Source of the DNA: an uncultured Bacilli bacterium
GTDB taxonomy: Bacteria > Bacillota_I > Bacilli_A > RF39 > UBA660
Direction: 5' to 3'
Assembly: GCA_934085635.1 (NCBI GenBank)
Contig: CAKOHL010000020.1
Span: 1-14,506 of the forward strand
Length of the DNA: 14,506 bases
Position 1 is the first letter of the stretch; each line of letters begins with the position of its first letter. Positions 1 through 4,766 of this stretch are shown here, piece after piece. Under the pieces are notes generated by a model. The model was not told the DNA's origin. It did no database searches and was given only the letters and a program-made list of their open reading frames with translations. The position numbers and the translations under genes were made by a program.

Positions 1-380
1 TATGTCTTTTTTATTTCTTCAATTATTTGGGAATATACATCAAATTTTATTTTTGAAAGATTTCTTCTCCAAGCAATTGGTGTTTTGTATATTTTTCTTA
101 AGTAAACATAACTTGTTGGTTTTCTGGGTGTGGTATGCTCATATAAAAGATCAGTTTTATGATTGAGGAAAAAGTATTCATAGTTATAGTATTTGAAACT
201 ATCATTACCTGTTATTAAGTGAAGAAAATAATCATATTCATCATCACTATAAATTACTAAGCAGGGTCTACCTGTTTTATATGCGTGGTCTAACTCATAT
301 TTTCTATTAACATTATTATAAAATACTAAGTTCCTAACTAATACTATATTTCCTACTATACTATTTTCATATGATTCCAT
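1..380 (-). CDS. MazF/PemK-like protein, C-terminus cut by window edge
   Basis: Open minus-strand frame from ATG at 380 running off the left edge (126 codons visible, no stop). An AAGGGGG ribosome site lies about 6 nt upstream of the start. The N-terminal part reads GNIVLVRN, then GRPCLVIYSDDEYDYF, and later TSYVYLRKIYKTPI. These resemble the GDIVLV, RPxLVI and SYVLLDQIR segments of the MazF/PemK fold, an SH3-like barrel that in toxins cleaves mRNA. This is a by-eye family resemblance, not a search result. No MazE-like antitoxin gene precedes it: the upstream neighbour is a 57-aa CxxC protein ending 42 bp away. It could be a toxin relative with another role, and the missing C-terminus prevents a length check. 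Confidence 0.5.
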   Translation of the reverse strand, partial: MESYENSIVGNIVLVRNLVFYNNVNRKYELDHAYKTGRPCLVIYSDDEYDYFLHLITGNDSFKYYNYEYFFLNHKTDLLYEHTTPRKPTSYVYLRKIYKTPIAWRRNLSKIKFDVYSQIIEEIKKT

Positions 381-422
381 TGTTATCCCCCTTACTGCTA
401 AAAATATCTATTTTTATAGGTA

Positions 423-596
423 TCATAAACAAGTGATCTTATTTTTTGTGGTTCTTTTAATTTTATAGTTTTTATACCAAGTTATTTTAGTTAACTTTTC
501 ATCATTAACTACTTTATAACTACTTTCTTCTTCCTCAAAACTATCTATAATTCTAGCACTTTGATTACAAAATGGACAATTATAAATCTTTACCAC
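423..596 (-). CDS. Small CxxC protein, unknown function (57 aa)
   Basis: The start is taken as GTG at 596 because a GGAGG ribosome site lies 7 nt upstream. An in-frame ATG at 626 lies upstream of that site and would add ten residues. The protein begins VVKIYNCPFCNQ, giving one CPFC knuckle as in half of a zinc ribbon, but no second CxxC follows; the only other cysteine is near the C-terminus (ITCL). The middle is acidic (FEEEESS) and the end is basic. It may be a truncated zinc ribbon or may pair its knuckle with a partner chain. It lies in the leftward gene series between the NodB-like gene and the MazF-like gene. No family was recognised. Expression is plausible from the ribosome site alone. 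Confidence 0.5.
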   Translation of the reverse strand: MVKIYNCPFCNQSARIIDSFEEEESSYKVVNDEKLTKITWYKNYKIKRTTKNKITCL

Positions 597-650
597 AATA
601 CTTCCTCCGTATTTAATATACCACATTTTCTTTATAATTCAAAGAAAAAG

Positions 651-1460
651 TTAGTTAAATAATTTATCTAAACTTACTATACTTATTCCTTTAGCATTTA
701 TTACTTTTATTAAAGCATTTAATTCTTTAAGTGTTATATTGTTTTCACTTAGTACATAAAACTTACCTTTTTCTAAATCAGTTTTAACATTTAATAAGAT
801 ATTACTTCTATATATTTCGTTAGTTCTTAATAAAATAACTTTTCCTTTTTTACAGTCATTTAAGTTATCATTAGAACTAGTTTCTATACAGTATTTATTC
901 ATTTTTACTTCATTCATAAAGTTATAGTAAGTATTAAAATTATTGCCATCATTTACTAAATAGTTACCATTTTTAAGTGTTTTTTCAAAGTATTCTTTAT
1001 TTTTTTCTAATATATTTCCATCTGTTATTATTCCTAAACTTATATTACTTTGTTTACCTATTTCTAATATTTCATTTAATAAACTAGTATCATTTACTTT
1101 AATTAATAAGCTAACCATATTTTTAGATTCATTACCTTTTATTATATAGTTATCTTTTGCACTTTCTACATTTATTTTACAAGTTAATTCATTAAATACT
1201 AGTTTACTTTCATCAAATTCTTTGCCTTGCATATTTGAGTAAGACATTTCTATATTTACTTCTTTACCACTAGAACCTAATACTACTTCATTATTTTTAA
1301 TATAGCCTTCTTTACAATTAGTTTTATTTTTTTCATTATATTTTTTTATTTCTATCATTACTGGATCTTTAGCATTCATTATTTTTGTTACTTTATTAGT
1401 GTAATAGAAACTACAAAGTGCGAATGTTAAGAGACCTATATATTCAAAATATTTTTTCAA
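651..1460 (-). CDS. Membrane-anchored degenerate NodB-fold (polysaccharide deacetylase-like) protein
   Basis: 269 aa starting at TTG (1460), supported by AGGTGG 6 nt upstream; no ATG is nearby. Residues about 7-22 form one hydrophobic segment after a KK start, so the protein is probably anchored or exported, with the rest outside the cell. From about residue 115 the pattern resembles carbohydrate esterase family 4: a hydrophobic strand, ILEIGKQSNISLGIITDG (where the family has an alternating strand before a conserved Gly), LEKNKEYFEKTLKNGNYLVN, and a C-terminal LNALIKVINAKGISIVSL. The catalytic and metal ligands of the family (Asp-Asp pair, HxxxH) are not seen. It is therefore probably not an active deacetylase and may bind glycan or act structurally. 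The family call is an inference from spacing and hydrophobic pattern. Confidence 0.5.
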   Translation of the reverse strand: MKKYFEYIGLLTFALCSFYYTNKVTKIMNAKDPVMIEIKKYNEKNKTNCKEGYIKNNEVVLGSSGKEVNIEMSYSNMQGKEFDESKLVFNELTCKINVESAKDNYIIKGNESKNMVSLLIKVNDTSLLNEILEIGKQSNISLGIITDGNILEKNKEYFEKTLKNGNYLVNDGNNFNTYYNFMNEVKMNKYCIETSSNDNLNDCKKGKVILLRTNEIYRSNILLNVKTDLEKGKFYVLSENNITLKELNALIKVINAKGISIVSLDKLFN

Positions 1461-1463
1461 AAT

Positions 1464-1491
1464 AAACCACCTACTTAATAGTACGCGGTTT
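1464..1491 (-). promoter_or_regulatory. Hairpin enclosing the ribosome site of the TTG-start gene
   Basis: On the minus strand AAACC and TACT pair with AGTA and GGTTT around a 4-nt loop, with a 3-nt internal mismatch. The 3' arm contains the AGGTGG site of the gene that starts at 1460, so the fold would hide it. It sits between the stop of the zinc-ribbon gene and this start. It has no clean T-run behind it (TATTTTG), so it is more likely a translational control element or weak attenuator than a terminator. Confidence 0.35.
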
Positions 1492-1502
1492 AAATTTTTT
1501 TA

Positions 1503-1754
1503 TTATCTATTTTTTGCAATTAGTTTTTTTACTACTTTATCTTTACCAGTCATTTCTTCATATGGTTTTGTTTTTAATTCTTCCTTATATAAATCAAGTG
1601 GGTCTATTGTTTGATGTTTAGTTATTTGACTACATCTAAAGCAATAACAATATTTAAATCCCTTTATTTTTACATATTTTCTTACTTCTTTAAAAGGATA
1701 TATGTATCCACATTCACTACACATTAGTTCTTTTTGTTTTAATTTATTTTTCAT
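1503..1754 (-). CDS. Zinc-ribbon protein, unknown function (83 aa)
   Basis: ATG at 1754 with an AGGGGAG site upstream. Two cysteine knuckles are visible: CSECG (residues 12-16) and CFRC (residues 38-41, preceded by another Cys at 36), spaced as in a four-Cys zinc ribbon. The second half is lysine-rich and charged and ends KLIAKNR. The gene follows serS by 23 bp and is probably cotranscribed with it. Small zinc ribbons of this kind bind nucleic acid or ribosomes in many families, but nothing here fixes a partner. No specific family was recognised. Confidence 0.6.
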   Translation of the reverse strand: MKNKLKQKELMCSECGYIYPFKEVRKYVKIKGFKYCYCFRCSQITKHQTIDPLDLYKEELKTKPYEEMTGKDKVVKKLIAKNR

Positions 1755-1777
1755 TACTACTCCCCTGATATATTATA

Positions 1778-3055
1778 TTATTTTATTACGTTTAAATTAC
1801 CCATATAAGGCCTTAGTACTTCTGGAATTGTTACACTTCCATCTTCGTTATAGTTATTTTCTATTACGGCAATCATTCCTCTTGGTGAAGCAATTACTGT
1901 GTTGTTTAAAGTTGTTACGAATTTTGTACCATTTATTCCTTTACTTCTTATTCCTAATCTTCTTGCTTGAGCATCTCCTAGTATACTACAAGAACCTACT
2001 TCATAGTATTTTTGTTGTCTTGGACTCCAAGCTTCTACATCTGCAGATTTTTGTTTTAAGTCTGCTAAGTCTCCACTACAGCATTCTAATGTTCTTACAG
2101 GTACATTCATACTTCTAAAGAATTCTACTGTATAAGAAAGCATTTTATTATACCAGTCCATTCCTTCTTCTTTAGTACAAAGTACTATCATTTCTTCTTT
2201 TTCAAACTGATGAACCCTGTAGACTCCTCTTTCTTCAATGCCGTGAGCACCAACTTCTTTTCTAAAGCAAGGGCTATATGATGTTAGTGTGATAGGAAGA
2301 TTTTCTTCATTTATTATTTGACCTTTGTATTTACCTATCATTGAATGTTCACTTGTACCAATTAGGTATAAGTCTTCATTTTCTATTTTGTACATCATAG
2401 CGTCCATTTCTTCAAAACTCATTACACCATTTACTACATCACTTCTTATCATAAATGGTGGTACACAATATGTAAACCCTTTTTCTATCATAAAGTCTCT
2501 AGCATAACTTAACATTGCTGAGTGAAGTCTTGCTACATTTCCCATTAAATAATAAAATCCATTACCACTAGTTCTTCCAGCACTTTCTTTATCTAAACCA
2601 CTTAATTTTTCTAGTATATCTGCGTGATAAGGTACTTCATATGATGGGACTGTAGCTTCACCAAATCTTTCTATTTCAACGTTTTCACTATCATCTTTAC
2701 CAATAGGTACACTTTCATCAATTATATTAGGTATTTTATACATAATACTTTTAATTTTAGGTTCATATTCTTCTTCAAGTACTTCAAGTTCTTTTATTCT
2801 ACCTGATATTTCACTTATTCTTTTTTTATTATTCTCTATTTCAGTTACTTTATTTTCTTTTATAAGAAAACCTATTTCACTACTTAATTTATTTTTCTCA
2901 TTTCTTAAGTCATCTGCTTCTTTTTTGGCATTTCTAAATTTTATATCTAGTTCATATACTTCATCCACTAATGGAATGCGATCATCTTTAAATTTTTTCT
3001 TTATATTTTCTTTTACTAATTCTCTATTTTCTCTTATTAAATTAATATCTATCAT
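1778..3055 (-). CDS. serS: Seryl-tRNA synthetase
   Basis: 425 aa, full length for bacterial SerRS. It charges tRNA-Ser with serine in the cytoplasm. Residues about 30-105 are a charged heptad-rich region, the N-terminal coiled-coil arm that holds the tRNA long variable arm. The class II catalytic core follows: TSE at 234-236 (serine site), motif 2 CFRKEVG (263-269), and motif 3 with Arg392 in TLNNTVIASPRG. The end PEVLRPYMG is typical. The start ATG overlaps the TGA of the DUF1653 gene by 4 nt (ATGA), so translation is probably coupled. Transcription should respond to uncharged tRNA-Ser through the T-box leader upstream. Motif 3 differs from the common TLNGSGLAVGR form (see findings). The assignment is secure. 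Confidence 0.97.
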   Translation of the reverse strand: MIDINLIRENRELVKENIKKKFKDDRIPLVDEVYELDIKFRNAKKEADDLRNEKNKLSSEIGFLIKENKVTEIENNKKRISEISGRIKELEVLEEEYEPKIKSIMYKIPNIIDESVPIGKDDSENVEIERFGEATVPSYEVPYHADILEKLSGLDKESAGRTSGNGFYYLMGNVARLHSAMLSYARDFMIEKGFTYCVPPFMIRSDVVNGVMSFEEMDAMMYKIENEDLYLIGTSEHSMIGKYKGQIINEENLPITLTSYSPCFRKEVGAHGIEERGVYRVHQFEKEEMIVLCTKEEGMDWYNKMLSYTVEFFRSMNVPVRTLECCSGDLADLKQKSADVEAWSPRQQKYYEVGSCSILGDAQARRLGIRSKGINGTKFVTTLNNTVIASPRGMIAVIENNYNEDGSVTIPEVLRPYMGNLNVIK

Positions 3056-3288
3056 TTTTTAAGTATCCTTTCAAATCTATATTCTTGACCAGTTTTATTG
3101 TCTGGTCTATTTTTTACACTTTCTTCATCTAAAAACACACTAAGTGGTCTTATCCAAATTTCTCCACTATGTTCATAGACTACCATTTCTTCTAGAGTTT
3201 CCGAGGACTTACCAACTGCTATTACAGTTATTATATTTCCTTTAAAATGCCTCCATATACTATTAGTCTCTACTTTTATTTTTCTCAT
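3052..3288 (-). CDS. DUF1653 family protein (78 aa)
   Basis: The start is ATG at 3288 because GAAAGGA lies just upstream. A TTG seven codons earlier would put the start inside the tail of the T-box terminator and is rejected. The sequence shows the DUF1653 pattern: WRHFKGN near the N-terminus, then a VIAVGKSSETLEEMVVYEH stretch, then IWIRPLSVFLDE and a C-terminal YRFERI. The family is small and soluble, with an SH3-like barrel predicted, and its role is not established. As the first gene of a tRNA-Ser-controlled unit, translationally coupled to serS, it is expected to be made when seryl-tRNA runs low. Any link to serine metabolism is only inferred from this position. Confidence 0.85.
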   Translation of the reverse strand: MRKIKVETNSIWRHFKGNIITVIAVGKSSETLEEMVVYEHSGEIWIRPLSVFLDEESVKNRPDNKTGQEYRFERILKK

Positions 3289-3300
3289 ATTAATCCTTTC

Positions 3301-3498
3301 TAAAGACAAAAAGCACCTACCTCAAATGAGCCTAAGAGGCGGTGCCATCACTTTTTTAACTTAATTAGATAACGGCTGTTAACCGGCTAGTATTAGTAGC
3401 ACTAAAGAATAGATTTCACTTTCTTCTACTACTAGTTTACACCATCCACTAGCTCTCTATAAGTATTCAAAAGTTACTTATTTCTTTTTCGTTTTTAC
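3301..3498 (-). promoter_or_regulatory. T-box leader (tRNA-Ser responsive), DUF1653-serS unit
   Basis: On the minus strand the leader has, in order, the stem I base AGAGAGC (3458-3452), the stem I motif GGATGGTGTAA, and a specifier region AGTGAAATCTATTC with UCU (Ser) at 3413-3411. Then come a stem III-like GTTAACAGCCGTTAT and the T-box sequence GTGATGGCACCGCC (3351-3338). The bulge UGGC (3347-3344) is complementary to the GCCA end expected for tRNA-Ser. The antiterminator shares GGCACC with the terminator that follows, so the two folds exclude each other. Uncharged tRNA-Ser should allow read-through into the DUF1653 gene and serS. The agreement of codon, acceptor complement and downstream gene makes this firm. 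Confidence 0.93.
3308..3345 (-). terminator. Regulated terminator of the T-box leader
   Basis: On the minus strand GCACC and CCTC pair with GAGG and GGTGC across a short loop, followed by TTTTT (3312-3308). The 5' arm is part of the T-box antiterminator sequence, as expected for transcription attenuation. Confidence 0.9.
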
Positions 3499-3504
3499 TC
3501 TTTA

Positions 3505-3533
3505 ATTATAAAATAATTTTTTTAAATATTCAA
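3505..3533 (-). promoter_or_regulatory. Promoter of the T-box/serS unit
   Basis: Minus strand: -35 TTGAAT (3533-3528), 17-bp spacer, -10 TATAAT (3510-3505). The expected start is near 3498, just before stem I of the T-box. The -35 lies within one of two 16-bp direct repeats. Confidence 0.75.
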
Positions 3534-3565
3534 GTATTAATTGTTACTAAAATATTCAAGTATTA
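3524..3565. repeat. Two perfect 16-bp direct repeats at the serS promoter
   Basis: AAATATTCAAGTATTA occurs at 3524-3539 and again at 3550-3565, a 26-bp period. The first copy contains the -35 box of the serS promoter, and the second lies about 2.5 helical turns upstream of it. This could be a tandem regulator site or the trace of a short duplication. Confidence 0.7.
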
Positions 3566-3703
3566 TCTGTAAACTTGTACTTTTCTTATAGTATAAAGCA
3601 GTATCAAATTTTTAAAATTTTGATTATGCATTATCAGTTATAAAGATAACGATTTTATGTGTATTTTTATATTGTTTTGTGCATTATTTTGTACAGATAA
3701 AAG
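3566..3703. other. Intergenic region with two inverted repeats upstream of micro-ORF copy 1
   Basis: No gene is seen. There is a near-palindrome at 3603-3624 (ATCAAA...TTTGAT, one mismatch pair) and a TTATC...GATAA inverted repeat at 3631-3649. Both are candidate operators for the plus-strand micro-ORF. The plus-strand promoter is not clear: TTGTTT at 3672-3677 with GATAAA at 3696-3701 (18-bp spacer) is the best weak match, but it would start transcription inside the conserved leader. Confidence 0.35.
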
Positions 3704-3758
3704 GTGCTTGCCACCCTAACCAGGGACTTTTGGCTGAAGAAAGGATGGTGGTAAGAGT
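3704..3758 (+). promoter_or_regulatory. Structured 5' leader of micro-ORF copy 1, ribosome site sequestered
   Basis: CTTGCCACC (3707-3715) pairs with GGTGGTAAG (3747-3755) over 9 bp with one G-U. It closes an inner CCCT-AACC-AGGG hairpin and the conserved TTTGGCTGAA segment. The GGTGG part of the 3' arm is the likely ribosome site, about 7 nt before the ATG, so folding would block translation. The leader matches the copy at 9168-9226 in GTGCT, CTTTGGCTGAA and the GAA..GG.TGGT.GTA tail. Confidence 0.6.
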
Positions 3759-3869
3759 ATGAGAAAGAGGAAATTTATTATAAAAGTACTTAACCATACT
3801 ATTATCATTTTATTGATAATAATTTTAATACTATTCATTAATAAAATAAGCATCTATCCCTTAGGATAA
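3759..3869 (+). CDS. 36-aa hydrophobic micropeptide, IYPLG family, copy 1
   Basis: Plus-strand ORF of 36 codons. It starts MRKRKFIIKVLN, continues with about 18 nearly all Ile/Leu residues (a membrane-spanning length), and ends NKISIYPLG. The start is fixed because the paralogue at 9227 shares the same ATG, and here TGA closes the frame eight codons upstream. About two-thirds of the residues are identical in the paralogue, including the RRK/KRKFI-KVLN start and the last five residues. A basic N-terminus, one hydrophobic helix and converging antisense signals resemble type I toxins, but the sequence is not one I recognise (not Fst, Ldr, Hok, TxpA or BsrG). A short exported signal peptide with an IYPLG tail is the alternative. 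It lies opposite in strand to every large gene here. Confidence 0.7.
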   Translation: MRKRKFIIKVLNHTIIILLIIILILFINKISIYPLG

Positions 3870-3873
3870 ATGC
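3839..3873 (-). terminator. Hairpin over the IYPLG stop codon: terminator for a converging RNA, copy 1
   Basis: The minus strand reads GCAT-TT-ATCC-TAAG-GGAT-AG-ATGC followed by TTATTTTATT. It covers the codons for YPLG and the stop of the plus-strand micro-ORF. The second copy (9304-9342) keeps the same hairpin with a G-C pair changed to A-T, which argues for selected RNA structure. Confidence 0.6.
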
Positions 3874-3942
3874 AAACCGTAAATTAGGCAAGCATTCGAA
3901 TTAACGAATGTTCCTTTTTTATTTTATGAAGATTTCTCTTCT
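3840..3942 (-). ncRNA. Candidate antisense RNA to micro-ORF copy 1 (about 100 nt)
   Basis: It is predicted to start about 7 nt past the -10 box at 3954-3949 and end at the T-rich tract after the hairpin at 3850-3873. It would be complementary to the 3' end of the 36-codon ORF, its stop codon and the whole plus-strand terminator. This is the convergent, tail-to-tail arrangement known from several type I toxin-antitoxin pairs. It is inferred from promoter and terminator signals only; no transcript data exist here. Confidence 0.5.
3891..3920 (+). terminator. Rho-independent terminator of micro-ORF copy 1
   Basis: AGCATTCG pairs with CGAATGTT (8 bp, one G-U) around AATTAA, then CC and TTTTTT. 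It is homologous to the hairpin at 9359, where the stem changes to CATTCAG/CTGAATG and stays fully paired. Confidence 0.85.
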
Positions 3943-3948
3943 GTATTC

Positions 3949-3977
3949 ATTATATAAAATATTATGGTGTTTTTCAA
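3949..3977 (-). promoter_or_regulatory. Antisense promoter of micro-ORF copy 1
   Basis: Minus strand: -35 TTGAAA (3977-3972), exactly 17 bp, -10 TATAAT (3954-3949). It points into the micro-ORF. The same boxes and spacing recur in the truncated duplicate at 4149-4177, so the element is part of the repeated unit. Confidence 0.65.
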
Positions 3978-3990
3978 GTCTTCATATTAT

Positions 3991-4020
3991 CTATTTATTT
4001 AAAAATGTTTTATTTTCATA
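3991..4020 (-). pseudogene. Duplicated 3' end fragment of the HD-domain gene
   Basis: The minus strand reads YENKTFLNK then TAG, matching HD residues YESKTFL joined directly to its last residues (F)LNK. It has no start or ribosome site and is a remnant of the tandem duplication. Confidence 0.65.
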
Positions 4021-4202
4021 TGAGTAAGAGAAAATTTATCATAAAAGTACTTAACCGTATAATTATCATTTTATTGATAATAGTTTTAATACTATTCATT
4101 AATAAAATATATCCTTTTTTATTTTATGAAAACATCTCTACTACACTCATTATACAAAACATTATAATGTTTTTCAAGTACTCATATTATCTATTTATTT
4201 AA
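4020..4202 (+). pseudogene. Broken third copy of the IYPLG micro-ORF
   Basis: It begins MSKRKFIIKVLNR and keeps the hydrophobic core and FINKI, close to copy 1. An internal deletion then removes the SIYPLG codons, the stop and both hairpins, so the frame runs on to 60 residues (ends YYLFI). The conserved leader and ribosome site are missing: the ATG follows directly after HD-gene sequence. Expression is unlikely. If it were made, the product would carry a second hydrophobic stretch. The antisense promoter is intact in this copy. Confidence 0.7.
4149..4177 (-). promoter_or_regulatory. Antisense promoter retained in the truncated copy
   Basis: Minus strand TTGAAA (4177-4172), 17 bp, TATAAT (4154-4149), the same boxes as at 3949-3977. 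With its hairpins deleted, any RNA from here would run on toward copy 1. Confidence 0.55.
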
Positions 4203-4730
4203 AAATATACTTATTATTAATAGAAATGCTAAGTCAAATTTATATTTTAAAAATGTTTTACTTTCATAAGTAGATACAAGTAAGTCTGATATCATTACTA
4301 TATAGCCTTCTTTACTTTTTGGTTTACCTACTTTTAAAGGTAAGTTTCTATTATCTTTATTGAAGAAGGCCATTTTCTTAAGTAGCATATGATGGAACAT
4401 ATGAGTTTCTATAGCACTTATTTCTTCTTCAGAAATATTATAGAAATTATATGCATTTACTGCTGCTGTATGAGGGTGATTTAAGTAGTCATTCTCTTCT
4501 TTTAATGTTCTTTCTCCGTAGAATAAATCGTGTAAAAGCCCGGCGGTTGTAGTAACTTTAGTATCTGCTTTAAATATTTTAGATAATATATAGCAAAGTT
4601 TAGATACTTTTACTAAGTGATTATATTTAGTTCCTCCGTGATGAAAGTCATTCATAGTTAGTTTAAATCTATAATCATTTACTATATCATTTGTAATTTC
4701 TTTATATTCATTTTTACATTTATTTATCAT
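4191..4730 (-). CDS. HD-domain phosphohydrolase-like protein (179 aa)
   Basis: An HD superfamily metal-dependent hydrolase, predicted cytoplasmic. The visible ligand series is His38 (KYNHLVKV), His67-Asp68 (AGLLHDLFYG), His87 and His110 in the helical middle, and Asp149 (VMISDLLVS). Substrates of such small HD proteins are usually nucleotides or phosphate esters; the sequence does not say which. The start is ATG 4730 with AGGGAAG upstream. The gene follows the LtaS-like gene by 36 bp and is probably cotranscribed. The last 20 or so residues (KFDLAFLLIISIFLNK) are hydrophobic and lie at the edge of the micro-ORF duplication. The duplicated remnant joins KTFL straight to NK, so this tail may be a late addition. 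Confidence 0.85.
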   Translation of the reverse strand: MINKCKNEYKEITNDIVNDYRFKLTMNDFHHGGTKYNHLVKVSKLCYILSKIFKADTKVTTTAGLLHDLFYGERTLKEENDYLNHPHTAAVNAYNFYNISEEEISAIETHMFHHMLLKKMAFFNKDNRNLPLKVGKPKSKEGYIVMISDLLVSTYESKTFLKYKFDLAFLLIISIFLNK

Positions 4731-4766
4731 TTTTCTTCTTCCCTAATGAACATAATTATACAACAT

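Larger units (their letters stand above)
3759..4268. repeat. Imperfect tandem duplication of micro-ORF and HD-gene 3' end
   Basis: Unit A is 3759-4020 and unit B is 4020-4268. Both begin at the ATG of the micro-ORF, contain the converging promoter, and end in the reversed sequence of HD-gene codons YE(S/N)KTFL. Unit B has lost about 60 bp covering the stop-codon hairpin and the plus-strand terminator. Unit A lacks 48 bp present in B at 4199-4246, between 8-bp direct repeats TTAAAAAT. The two units therefore diverged by separate internal deletions after duplication, or B gained the 48 bp. Confidence 0.75.

Noticed and set aside
399..421. Near-palindrome CTAAAAATA...TATTTTTATAG between the CxxC and MazF-like genes
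   Set aside because: Almost no loop, only A/T pairs and no T-run behind it; chance is likely in AT-rich spacer.
628..648. Inverted repeat CTTT...AAAG between the NodB-like and CxxC genes as a terminator
   Set aside because: All-AT stem with no T-tract after it on either strand.
1702..2118. Plus-strand ORF of 138 codons
   Set aside because: It lies antisense to serS, is Leu/Phe/Ser-rich as expected from reversed AT-rich coding sequence, and has no ribosome site.
3704..3758. Known riboswitch in the micro-ORF leader
   Set aside because: No core motif of c-di-GMP, preQ1, fluoride, SAM, guanidine or similar classes was recognised.
3759..3869. Assignment to Fst, Ldr, Hok, TxpA or BsrG toxin families
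   Set aside because: Size and charge are similar, but none of the sequence signatures I know from these families is present.
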